NCBI GenBank assembly: GCA_000434055.1
Contig: HF999625.1
Span: 18,078 to 63,602, forward strand
Direction: 5' to 3'
Length of the DNA stretch: 45,525 nucleotides
Source of the DNA: Ruminococcus sp. CAG:488
Lineage (GTDB): Bacteria > Bacillota > Clostridia > Oscillospirales > Acutalibacteraceae
Position 1 is the first letter of the stretch, and the number at the start of each line of letters is the position of its first letter. Both the position numbers and the translations under genes were made by a program. Below are positions 23,259-31,373 of this stretch, piece by piece. The notes beneath the pieces are model-generated. The model worked only from the letters and a program-made list of their open reading frames with translations, had not been told where the DNA came from and ran no database searches.

Positions 23259-23455
23259 CCCTTTTAAGCATATTTTTTGAAAAATCTTTTCAAAACAGAC
23301 GTAAATCAACGGATATTTTATAAATAATGCCCAAAGTATTCCTTTTTTTGCCGTCATTATGACTTGTGTAAAATCACCAAATATTGATTTAAAACGTCAA
23401 AAACATACCCCTGTATACAATATTTTGGAAAACTGTTGTCATTTTCACCAATGGC

Positions 23456-23491
23456 AAAAGGAGTCCGCGACTTTCGGTCGGAACCCCTTTT
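23456..23491 (-). terminator. Terminator-like hairpin after htrA
   Basis: AAAAGG (23456-23461) pairs with CCTTTT (23486-23491), with imperfect GC-rich pairing inside. On the minus strand it follows the htrA stop by about 30 bp. The T-tract is short. Confidence 0.55.
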
Positions 23492-23523
23492 ATTGTTATA
23501 AATTATTCAAAAAGCGAACTGCA

Positions 23524-25107
23524 TCAATATCCGCTACCGAAGAACTGGCCCCAATCGTATCCGCCCTGAGCCTGGCTCTCGGTTGTTGTCTCAGTCTCGG
23601 ACGAGTTACCCTTGTCCTCTACAAGCGTCGCTTCAACGGTGAATGTATCAACCGAGTAGTCTGAATTGATCCTGCAAAGCTCAAGCTTGAGCTTATCTCC
23701 AACCTTGCCGTTTTCTATTTTATCAAGAAGAACATCGGCTGTGTCAAGCTTCTCGCCGTCAACCGCCGTGATAAGATCGCCGACCTTTGCCTTGCTGTTT
23801 GCAAGTGAGCTGTCGGAATTGATCGAAGCGATAACAAGAGAACCGCTCGGTAAATTCTTGAGCTTAACTACCATAGCATACTGCTGATATTTTTCTGCTG
23901 CGGCATAGGAGATGCCGAGCTTCGGTCTGTCTGTAACATAACCGTTGGCGATGATATCGTCAATAATTTGCTTAGCGTCGGAGATCGGAATTGCGAATGC
24001 CATTCCCTCATAGCCGGTGCTTACAATCTTTGAAGAGTTAATACCGATAACCTGACCGTATTCATTCATAAGAGCGCCGCCCGAGTTACCCGAGTTGATA
24101 GGCGTTGTGTGCTGAATACATTTCATCTCGTAACCGCTCTCGCTGCTGATAGGTCTGTCGATAGCGGAAACCATACCCTTTGTAAAAGAACCGAAGAATT
24201 CGGAGCCGCCCGGGTTACCGATAGCATAAACGGTCTGTCCCTTTTTCAGGGTTGTCGAATCGCCGAACTCAGCGGCGGTAAGACCTGTTTTGGCAATCTT
24301 GATAACGCCGACATCGGTCTTTGAATCATAACCGACAAGAATACCGTCATAGTTGTTGCCCTCATAGTCCGTAACCGTCATCGTGTAGCCCGAGGTCTTA
24401 ACGGAGCTGATAACGTGGGCACAGGTTACAATGTAGGTGTATTTCTTTGAGCTGTCCTCGCCCATGATAATACCCGAGCCTTCGCCGACAAGCGAATTTT
24501 TTGCGGAAGACGAGAATATAGACTGTGACTGACCGTAAAGTTTAATACCGACATTGAATTTTTCAGCCTTTGCGGCAACCTCTTCGCTGGACGGAACACC
24601 CGTTGTATTATTCTTTGCCGTAGGTGTTTCGGAAAGCGTTAGCTGAGTCGAGTCGCTTGATACTTTTGAAGTATCCGCCTTCTTAACCATCGGATAAACT
24701 CCGAGAATAACGGCAACGCAAACAACAACTGCGACCAGTGCGATTACAAAGCCCTTAAAGCCTTTGCTTTTTTTCTTCTTTGGAACCTCGTTTACGGTCT
24801 TTGCGTACTGCTGACTGTAATAATCATTCTGCGAAGCTCCCGTGCCGTTGTTTGAGCCGTAGCTCTGTGAATTGTACGGGCTGTACGGTGACTCTTTGGG
24901 TGTATCATCCACGGTGTCATTGTAACGGCTGAAATCGTTATAATTGTTATTATAGCTCTGCTCATTGTTCCGGCTCGGCTCTGCATAATCCTTTTCCGTT
25001 TCATTCTGCTGAGCATATCCGTTTTCGTCAGTCCGGTTGTTTTCAGCGGCGGACTCGGCAGGCTCCGGAGTTCCTTCTGTTCCGTAATATCTGTTTTCGT
25101 CACTCAT
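23524..25107 (-). CDS. htrA: Membrane-anchored HtrA/DegP serine protease with PDZ domain
   Basis: 527 residues: a long hydrophilic N-terminal region rich in N, Y, S and E (1-110), one membrane helix (about 117-140), the trypsin-like protease (180-385) and one PDZ domain (about 395-495). The catalytic triad is visible as H231 in TCAHVI, D265 in SKTDVGVIK and S342 in NSGNSGGAL. HtrA degrades or refolds damaged exported proteins outside the membrane. GGAGGAATT precedes the ATG. It follows the histidine kinase gene on the same strand after 111 bp, an arrangement that recalls CssRS control of htrA in Bacillus. Confidence 0.94.
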   Translation of the reverse strand: MSDENRYYGTEGTPEPAESAAENNRTDENGYAQQNETEKDYAEPSRNNEQSYNNNYNDFSRYNDTVDDTPKESPYSPYNSQSYGSNNGTGASQNDYYSQQYAKTVNEVPKKKKSKGFKGFVIALVAVVVCVAVILGVYPMVKKADTSKVSSDSTQLTLSETPTAKNNTTGVPSSEEVAAKAEKFNVGIKLYGQSQSIFSSSAKNSLVGEGSGIIMGEDSSKKYTYIVTCAHVISSVKTSGYTMTVTDYEGNNYDGILVGYDSKTDVGVIKIAKTGLTAAEFGDSTTLKKGQTVYAIGNPGGSEFFGSFTKGMVSAIDRPISSESGYEMKCIQHTTPINSGNSGGALMNEYGQVIGINSSKIVSTGYEGMAFAIPISDAKQIIDDIIANGYVTDRPKLGISYAAAEKYQQYAMVVKLKNLPSGSLVIASINSDSSLANSKAKVGDLITAVDGEKLDTADVLLDKIENGKVGDKLKLELCRINSDYSVDTFTVEATLVEDKGNSSETETTTESQAQGGYDWGQFFGSGY

Positions 25108-25218
25108 AATAATTCCTCCTGCGCTGTTTATAGGAACTTTTTTGCTTTCTGTTCCTTATGTTGTCTACAAGTATAAGCCCGGGTTTTTACGACGGTTTTT
25201 ATAAATTGTAAACAAAAA

Positions 25219-26724
25219 TTAAACGTTTGGAAGCCAGAATACAAATTGTGTGTATTCATTCAGCTTGCTTTTGCAGACGATTTGACCACCGTGAAGCTCA
25301 ACAATGCTCTTTACAAGGTAAAGACCGAGACCTGCGCCCTTGACATCATAGCTTCTGGACTTATCAATCTTATAAAATCTTTCAAATATTTTGTCCGCTT
25401 CCTCACGTTCAATACCTGCACCGCTGTTTTTGATGCTGACAAAAAGCTTTTCCTTGTCATGATAGGTCTTGAACTCTATATATCCGTTCTGCGGCGTGAA
25501 CTTGACCGCATTATCAATAAGGTTATAGATAACCTGCATCATCATGTCCTCATCGGCGCTGACAATCATACTTTCCATCTTGTCAAGGCCGACAATTTCA
25601 ATATCTTTATCGTTGATCTTTCTTTCAAATGACAGGAGCGTTTTGAAAATATCTGCGCTGATGTCAAACTGTTTCAAATTTATCTGCATTTCACCCGCTT
25701 CAAGCTTGGACATATTCAGCATACCTGTAACAAGCCTTGAAAGACGCTTAACCTCATCTGAAACAATTCGCAGGTAATAATCATACTTGTCTTCGCTTAT
25801 GGTGCCGTCGAGCATTCCGTCGATGAATCCGCCGATCGACGTCATCGGAGTTTTCAGCTCATGCGAAACATTTGCAACAAAGCTTCTTCGCGAGCTTTCA
25901 AGTGCAGAAAGCGACATTGCCATTGTGTTAAACGCCTCGGAAAGCTGCGCCACCTCGTCATGTCCCCGAACTCTGACCTTATAGCTGAAATCTCCCTGAG
26001 AATAATGCTCGGTCGCAGTTGCCATATCTCTCAGCGGACGTGTAAGCCTGTAGCTGAGATAATAAACGGCAAGGAACGATAAAACCAACGAGAACAACGC
26101 AGCAACAAGAAAGATCTGAAGCATCCTTTTGGCATAGCCGTACCAGCTTGAAGTTATCTTCTCGGTTGCTATAACGATTGCAACGGTTTTATTGTTAATT
26201 CTAATCGGCGATGCGGCGGTAATCTGAGTTCTTACAAAGGTTGTTCCCAGTCTGCCGACCTCCGTATAGTCCTTATCGGTTGCAGCGTCTATAATTGATT
26301 GATCTATCTTATATCCGCCGTGAACAACGCAGGCTGCCTTTGAATCAAACCTGAAGCGGTCGCTCATCATTTCTTTGCAAACGACAACCTCGCCGTTCAT
26401 ATTGATAATAAAAATATCCGCATCAAGCGCCGCCGACATATTATTGATAGTGTTGCAAATCATTGAAAGCGGAGAGATGTCAACCTCCTCTCCGCTGTTG
26501 TATTTCCCTGAAAACTGGCTGAGAATTTTCTCCGAGTTTTTGGAAATGATCGTTGTGTTTCGTTCAAGTGTCGAAAGCTGCTCATCATTGCGATATTTGG
26601 AAGCAATTCCGAGATACGTTGAGCAGACTATCAGCACGCTGAAAAGACTGACTAAGGTTATAATAGAAAGATATTTGTAAAACAGTTTTTTGTTTTTGGG
26701 TTCTTTTCTTAATCTTCTGCCCAT
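25219..26724 (-). CDS. Sensor histidine kinase (HAMP, HisKA, HATPase)
   Basis: 501 residues with membrane helices near 20-42 and 202-224 enclosing an external sensor domain of about 160 residues, then HAMP (225-278), HisKA with phospho-acceptor H288 in FVANVSHELKTPM, and the ATPase domain with N-box YNLIDNAVKFT and glycine motifs ending GAGLGLYLVK. It starts 6 bp after the response regulator stop, with AAGGA inside that gene's end, so the two are coupled. The signal is unknown; the downstream htrA gene suggests envelope protein stress (inference). Confidence 0.94.
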   Translation of the reverse strand: MGRRLRKEPKNKKLFYKYLSIITLVSLFSVLIVCSTYLGIASKYRNDEQLSTLERNTTIISKNSEKILSQFSGKYNSGEEVDISPLSMICNTINNMSAALDADIFIINMNGEVVVCKEMMSDRFRFDSKAACVVHGGYKIDQSIIDAATDKDYTEVGRLGTTFVRTQITAASPIRINNKTVAIVIATEKITSSWYGYAKRMLQIFLVAALFSLVLSFLAVYYLSYRLTRPLRDMATATEHYSQGDFSYKVRVRGHDEVAQLSEAFNTMAMSLSALESSRRSFVANVSHELKTPMTSIGGFIDGMLDGTISEDKYDYYLRIVSDEVKRLSRLVTGMLNMSKLEAGEMQINLKQFDISADIFKTLLSFERKINDKDIEIVGLDKMESMIVSADEDMMMQVIYNLIDNAVKFTPQNGYIEFKTYHDKEKLFVSIKNSGAGIEREEADKIFERFYKIDKSRSYDVKGAGLGLYLVKSIVELHGGQIVCKSKLNEYTQFVFWLPNV

Positions 26725-26730
26725 GGATCA

Positions 26731-27432
26731 TCAGTCCTTGGTTTCAAATTTATATCCGACGCTCCAAACAGTCTTGATTTCCCATTTGTCGGAAACGCCC
26801 TCAAGTTTTTCACGGATGCGTTTAACATGAACGTCAACCGTTCTGCTGTCGCCGTAATAGTCGAAGCCCCAGACCTCGTCAAGAAGCTGATCTCTTGTGA
26901 AAACCCTGTTCGGGTTGCTTGCGAGATGATAGAGAAGCTCAAGCTCTTTCGGCGGAGCATCAACCTTTTCGCCCTTTACTCTCAATTCATAATTGGTGAG
27001 ATTGATTGAAAGATTGTCGTAGGAAACCTGCTTGATATTGTTCTCGGCTTCGGGAGCGGAAGCGTTCGACGTTCTGCGAAGAACCGCTTTGATTCTTGCA
27101 AGAACCTCTTTAGCCTCAAACGGCTTGGTGATGTAATCATCGGCACCGAGCTCAAGACCGAGAACTTTATCAAAAGTTTCACCTTTGGCAGTAAGCATAA
27201 TTATCGGTTTGTTGGAATATTTCCTGATTTCACGGCAAACCTGCCAGCCGTCAAGCTCGGGCAGCATAATATCAAGAAGCATGAGGTCGGGCTGATGCTC
27301 GGCAAAGAGTTTAACCGCCTGCATACCTGTGTTTGCGATTGTAACGCTGTAGCCCTCTTTTTCAAGATAAAGTCTGAGAAGCTCACATATGTTGGTGTCA
27401 TCATCGACTACGAGAATTTTTTCTGTTGCCAT
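26731..27432 (-). CDS. OmpR/PhoB-family response regulator
   Basis: 233 residues: a receiver domain with acidic pocket D10-D12, phospho-acceptor D54 in LMLLDIMLPELDGW and Lys in YITKPFEA, then a winged-helix DNA-binding domain (DQLLDEVWGFDYYGDSRTVD, HVKRIREKL, SVGYKF). It pairs with the histidine kinase encoded directly downstream. GGAGG lies ahead of the ATG at 27432, and the leader contains a hairpin of the GTTGCCTTA family. Confidence 0.95.
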   Translation of the reverse strand: MATEKILVVDDDTNICELLRLYLEKEGYSVTIANTGMQAVKLFAEHQPDLMLLDIMLPELDGWQVCREIRKYSNKPIIMLTAKGETFDKVLGLELGADDYITKPFEAKEVLARIKAVLRRTSNASAPEAENNIKQVSYDNLSINLTNYELRVKGEKVDAPPKELELLYHLASNPNRVFTRDQLLDEVWGFDYYGDSRTVDVHVKRIREKLEGVSDKWEIKTVWSVGYKFETKD

Positions 27433-27460
27433 AGTAATTCCTCCGTTTCAATAAAACCCT

Positions 27461-27518
27461 TTAAGGCAACACAAGAAAAGTGCGGCGTTGCCTTAATGTT
27501 GTCTTTATCTTAATTATA
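27461..27518 (-). promoter_or_regulatory. -10 element and leader hairpin of the two-component operon (family copy 3)
   Basis: TATAAT on the minus strand (27513-27518) has no good -35. About 10 nt past the expected start a perfect 10-bp stem TTAAGGCAAC/GTTGCCTTAA (27461-27470 with 27487-27496, 16-nt loop) lies in the leader. The arm GCGGCGTTGCCTTAA repeats those at 10427 and 18849. Confidence 0.5.
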
Positions 27519-27560
27519 CTTTTTAATTTGTCCATTTTGTGAACTAATCAAAAATATTCT

Positions 27561-28604
27561 TTAAAATACATTTATTTCAAACGTCGTTTTTGACTTGTAT
27601 TCCTCGCCTGCCCTGAACGTGCACTGCGGGAAATCGGGGTGATTCGGCGTGTCGGGGTAATACTGCGTTTCAAGGCAGAAGCCTGCATGCTGAACAAGCG
27701 GAAGTCCGCCCTTGCCGATGACCGAACCGTCAAGGAAGTTGCCCGTATAGAGCTGAACACCCGGGAGGTCGGTATAAACCTTAAGCTGTCTGCCGCTGAC
27801 AGGCTCATAAACAACTGCGTCCGCTTCGCCTTCAACATGGTCAAGGCAGAAGTTGTGGTCATAGCCTCTGCACATTACAAGCTGAGCATCTCTTTCGTGA
27901 ATCCTCTTGCCGATTGAGGTCGGATTTGTAAAATCAAACGGCGTGTTGAAAACCGAACGGAGCTGACCGGTCGGTATACTGTCCTCATCGGTCGGTGTAA
28001 ATCTCTTCGCATTGAGTTTGAGTACATGACCGAGCACATTACTCATTGCCGAACCGCTGAGATTAAAGTATGTATGATTGGTGAAGTTAATAACCGTATC
28101 CTTGTCGCTGACTGCGCTGTATTCGATCACAACCTTGTTGTCCTCGGTAAGAGTATATTTCACCTTGGCGTCCATCTTGCCCTCAAAGCCGCTTGCTCCG
28201 TCGGGGCTCAAGTAAGAAAGCTCAACGGCGTTATCGCCTACTGCCTCTGCGTCCCAAACCGCATCGGAAAACTCGCCTGCGCTGTGGAGACATGTCCTGC
28301 CTTTTTCATTTCGGGTGAGCTGAACTTTTTTGCCGTTCATCACGAAGGAACCGTTTGCTATTCTGTTGGCATATCTTCCGACAGTTTTGCCCTGATAGTC
28401 CGTAAAATTAAGATGACCGTAAAGGCTGTCAAAGCCGACTGTGATATCGTTAACTCTGCCGTATTTATCGGGAGTGTATAACGCTTGCAGCGTTGCGCCG
28501 AGCGTAATCACCTGAAGAATAATTCCGTTAGAATTTTTTACCGTGAAAAGCCTGACTTCTTTTCCGTCGGGCATATTTCCGAAAAAAGAAACATTAACTG
28601 ACAT
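27561..28604 (-). CDS. galM: Galactose mutarotase (aldose 1-epimerase)
   Basis: 347 residues, normal for GalM. Conserved parts include GRYANRIANGSF (77-88), NHTYFNLSG with catalytic His177, DHNFCLD (249-255) and GFCLETQYYPDTPNHP with catalytic Glu312. It interconverts alpha and beta anomers of galactose and other aldoses in the cytoplasm. AGGAGAT precedes the ATG. It is the last of four closely spaced genes (phosphoesterase, deoC, GNAT, galM), with 23 bp to the previous stop. Confidence 0.95.
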   Translation of the reverse strand: MSVNVSFFGNMPDGKEVRLFTVKNSNGIILQVITLGATLQALYTPDKYGRVNDITVGFDSLYGHLNFTDYQGKTVGRYANRIANGSFVMNGKKVQLTRNEKGRTCLHSAGEFSDAVWDAEAVGDNAVELSYLSPDGASGFEGKMDAKVKYTLTEDNKVVIEYSAVSDKDTVINFTNHTYFNLSGSAMSNVLGHVLKLNAKRFTPTDEDSIPTGQLRSVFNTPFDFTNPTSIGKRIHERDAQLVMCRGYDHNFCLDHVEGEADAVVYEPVSGRQLKVYTDLPGVQLYTGNFLDGSVIGKGGLPLVQHAGFCLETQYYPDTPNHPDFPQCTFRAGEEYKSKTTFEINVF

Positions 28605-28627
28605 AAATAAAATCTCCTATCAATTTG

Positions 28628-29794
28628 TTACATTGTATCCGACGGCGAAAGAAAAACATGAAGAGGAAGCCACTGCTGAACATTCGCAGGAAATGCCTCT
28701 CTGTCCGCCGGAAGATTTGAGAAAAATGCTCTTGTGGCGGCATTGTGACTTAGTTCATATTCCGCCTTGTCGTCAAATTTTTCGACCTTAACTTTATTGT
28801 CAAGCACCTCTATGCGAAGCTTTTCGTCGCCGTATTTGCCATGGACAAGTACGGTAAGCACACCGTCGCAAAGCTTTGAGTACTTAGTTTTTGCACCGAG
28901 ATAAGCTCTGATAACCTTTTCAAAATTATAGATAAGAATCATCTCACAGCCTTCAACATTGAAGCCGTCAGAATTCTCTGTAAAGAATTTAATCTTCTCA
29001 GTCTCAAACGGAGCAACGACAAATCCGACTTGAAACGCTTCCGTCTTTTCCATAACCGCGGCAACAAGATTCGGATAATATTTCGGGTTAATAACACCGA
29101 ATTCATTGACGTTACTCTTTGTATAATCCATCACAAAGTATCCGACAAAAACGCCGTTATCCTTGAGAATATATGGGCAATCCCTCCACGAACAGAGAAC
29201 GTCAAAGCAGCTCTCCGGACTTCTGTTTGACCTTATCGTAAGCTTCGAGCAAATCTTTTCGATATTCTCAATACTTTCGGTATCGTTAGAATCAAGCTTT
29301 TCAACTTCAAGTCCGCAGGGCATGGCTTTAAGTGAATGTCTGTAGGCACTTCGGCTGAAATTGAAGCGGTAGGAAGTTCCCGAAGACTCAAATCCGAAAT
29401 AGCCGTAACGCTGTCGCTGACCGCCGAGATAAGCGACGTCAACACCGTTTTTTCTCATATCTTCAACCGAAAGCTCCATGAGCTCGATCATATAGCCCAT
29501 TGATCTGTAATCTTTTCCGACAGCAACATTGCCGATGCAGCAAGCTTTAATTTGCTCATCACCGACCGTCATGTCATTATAAAAGCTGCCGATTGCGGAA
29601 CGAAAATTGCCGCTCTCGTCCTTGACAACAAAATTATTGTACGCCGGCCTGTATTTATCCTTATAGCATTTCGGAAGCAGGCTGAGAAAATCTCTTCCTT
29701 CGGGGTCGTCTGTGAAAAAAACTTCATTGAGAAAAGCAATCAGTCTTTCGTTTTCCTCATCATTTCCCCTGCCGTAATATAGGTTGTTTGCCAT
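28628..29794 (-). CDS. Eis-like GNAT N-acetyltransferase
   Basis: 388 residues, the size of Eis-type proteins with two GNAT-like folds and a C-terminal sterol-carrier-like domain. The first GNAT unit is visible in CIGNVAVGKDYRSMGYMIEL (acetyl-CoA binding) and VAYLGGQRQRYGYFGFE. Eis proteins acetylate amines, including aminoglycosides in mycobacteria, but the substrate here is unknown. AAGGATAAGG precedes the ATG. It sits between deoC and galM with gaps of 23 bp on each side. Confidence 0.82.
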   Translation of the reverse strand: MANNLYYGRGNDEENERLIAFLNEVFFTDDPEGRDFLSLLPKCYKDKYRPAYNNFVVKDESGNFRSAIGSFYNDMTVGDEQIKACCIGNVAVGKDYRSMGYMIELMELSVEDMRKNGVDVAYLGGQRQRYGYFGFESSGTSYRFNFSRSAYRHSLKAMPCGLEVEKLDSNDTESIENIEKICSKLTIRSNRSPESCFDVLCSWRDCPYILKDNGVFVGYFVMDYTKSNVNEFGVINPKYYPNLVAAVMEKTEAFQVGFVVAPFETEKIKFFTENSDGFNVEGCEMILIYNFEKVIRAYLGAKTKYSKLCDGVLTVLVHGKYGDEKLRIEVLDNKVKVEKFDDKAEYELSHNAATRAFFSNLPADREAFPANVQQWLPLHVFLSPSDTM

Positions 29795-29817
29795 AGCCTT
29801 ATCCTTTCGATTTTAAA

Positions 29818-30483
29818 TCAATATCCGCTTGCTTCCTCGTTTTTAACAAGCTTGACTATTCTGCTTGTGCCGAGCCTGTCCGCGCCGAGTTTTATAAAAT
29901 CCTCGGCATCGGCAAGAGAAGCAATTCCGCCGGCCGCTTTAATTTTTGTGTCGCCCGTAACATATTTTGCAAAAAGGGCAACGTCTTCTCTCGTTGCGCC
30001 TGCGGTTGAAAAGCCGGTCGATGTTTTTATGAAATCTGCTCCCGATTCGGATACAATCTCACACATCTTTTTCTTTTCGTCATCAGTCAGCAGGCAGGTC
30101 TCAATAATAACCTTGAGAAGCTTGCCGCGGCAGGCAGTCTTGACCGCATTTATTTCATTAAGGGTAAAATCATACTTTTTATCTTTAAGGGCGCCGATAT
30201 TTATCACCATGTCAATTTCTTCCGCACCGTTTTTTACCGCGTCCTCTGCTTCAAAGCATTTAGCCGCAGTTGTGGAATATCCGTTCGGGAAACCGATAAC
30301 CGTGCATACAGGAATTTTTCCGTCAACATATTCTGCGGCATCCTTAACATAGCTCGCCGGAACGCAAACCGATGCGCAGCCGTATTTTATGCCGTCGTCG
30401 CAAATCTGCTTGATTTCCTCCCACGTTGCCGTCTGAGAAAGCAAGGTGTGGTCAACCTTTGAAAGTATACTCTTAATATCCAT
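29818..30483 (-). CDS. deoC: Deoxyribose-phosphate aldolase
   Basis: 221 residues. DHTLLSQTATWEEI at the N-terminus, the acidic strand EEIDMVINIGALK with D91, GADFIKTSTGFSTAGAT with Schiff-base Lys153, and KAAGGIASL with Lys182 match class I DeoC. It splits 2-deoxyribose 5-phosphate to glyceraldehyde 3-phosphate and acetaldehyde in deoxynucleoside salvage. Residues near GADRLGTSR bind phosphate. AAGGAAAA precedes ATG 30483, and the gene begins 14 bp after the phosphoesterase stop. Confidence 0.96.
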   Translation of the reverse strand: MDIKSILSKVDHTLLSQTATWEEIKQICDDGIKYGCASVCVPASYVKDAAEYVDGKIPVCTVIGFPNGYSTTAAKCFEAEDAVKNGAEEIDMVINIGALKDKKYDFTLNEINAVKTACRGKLLKVIIETCLLTDDEKKKMCEIVSESGADFIKTSTGFSTAGATREDVALFAKYVTGDTKIKAAGGIASLADAEDFIKLGADRLGTSRIVKLVKNEEASGY

Positions 30484-30497
30484 ATTTTTTCCTTTCG

Positions 30498-31190
30498 TTA
30501 TGAAACTACCTCACCCGTCTGAGCGTTGACGAGATTCTGGAACAGCGCCACCTGAGTGGCAGAAACAAACTTGTCCTCATGTAAGCTGCCGAAAAACCAG
30601 CACTTAAAATCACAGTTCGCACTCAGCTCCTGAAGATAGGCATTGAGACCCGAAACCGTAAGCGGTTCATTATCTTTCAGCCGCAGAAAATTCTTAATCT
30701 TCTGCGAAGGTTCATGAGTAATCATATAATCGACCTTATATTTGCAGCGTTCAAGATTCTCCGCGCCCTCTCGCATTTCCTCCTGAGTCGGAATCTCTGC
30801 TCTTGACCATGTGTCGTGGTCAACTCTCATATCTATATCGGGGCTTTCTCCGCCGCCCATGGCAAAGTATTTCTCACCCTCTATTTCAAAGATCTGTCCC
30901 CTCATAAGATGATATATATTGTCCCTGATCTTATGCGCCTTGCCTCCGGCGAAATTAACGACGGGATATCTCGCAATCAAATCAAAATTCTCATGGGTTC
31001 CGTCAACAAAAAGAATTTTATATTTCTTTTTGCCGAGCTTGTCGAGAATTTTTTTCTCCTTCGAGTCGCCGCGCCATATAAATCCGAAATCTCCGCAGAC
31101 AATAAGCGTGTCGCCCTCTTTTATATTCTTGAATTTTTTCTGAGAAAAGAGAGCATAGTCACCGTGCATATCTCCGGTTACATAAACCAT
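30498..31190 (-). CDS. Cytoplasmic metallophosphoesterase
   Basis: 230 residues from ATG 31190; a TTG frame extension to 31208 covers the GGGGAG ribosome site and is rejected. Metal-binding motifs are GDMHGDY (D7, H9), CGDFGF (D34), GTHEN (65-69, in place of GNHD/E), ITHEP and GSLHED. It belongs to the calcineurin-like superfamily and has no signal peptide. It is the first gene of the operon with deoC, the Eis-like GNAT and galM. The substrate is unknown; a nucleotide or sugar phosphate would fit the neighbours (inference). Confidence 0.85.
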   Translation of the reverse strand: MVYVTGDMHGDYALFSQKKFKNIKEGDTLIVCGDFGFIWRGDSKEKKILDKLGKKKYKILFVDGTHENFDLIARYPVVNFAGGKAHKIRDNIYHLMRGQIFEIEGEKYFAMGGGESPDIDMRVDHDTWSRAEIPTQEEMREGAENLERCKYKVDYMITHEPSQKIKNFLRLKDNEPLTVSGLNAYLQELSANCDFKCWFFGSLHEDKFVSATQVALFQNLVNAQTGEVVS

Positions 31191-31255
31191 TGTCAGATCA
31201 CTCCCCAAAATGTGATAAATTTTTTAAAAATCATGTTTATTTTTATAGCCTAATC

Positions 31256-31303
31256 TGTTATAATACTTTTAAGGCATTTCCGCCCGATTGAGGCGCACGC
31301 CTT
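31256..31303 (+). promoter_or_regulatory. Extended -10 promoter and leader hairpin of the D,D-carboxypeptidase gene
   Basis: TGTTATAAT (31256-31264) is an extended -10. Soon after the expected start a hairpin forms between AAGGC near 31271 and GCCTT near 31299, with CGCC/GGCG inside. Roughly 70 nt of AT-rich leader follow before the ATG at 31374. Confidence 0.5.
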
Positions 31304-31373
31304 ATGCAATCCATGATTACATAAAATACACGATTACACAATATATAATACTACAAGTTCGGGTGTCTTGTCT

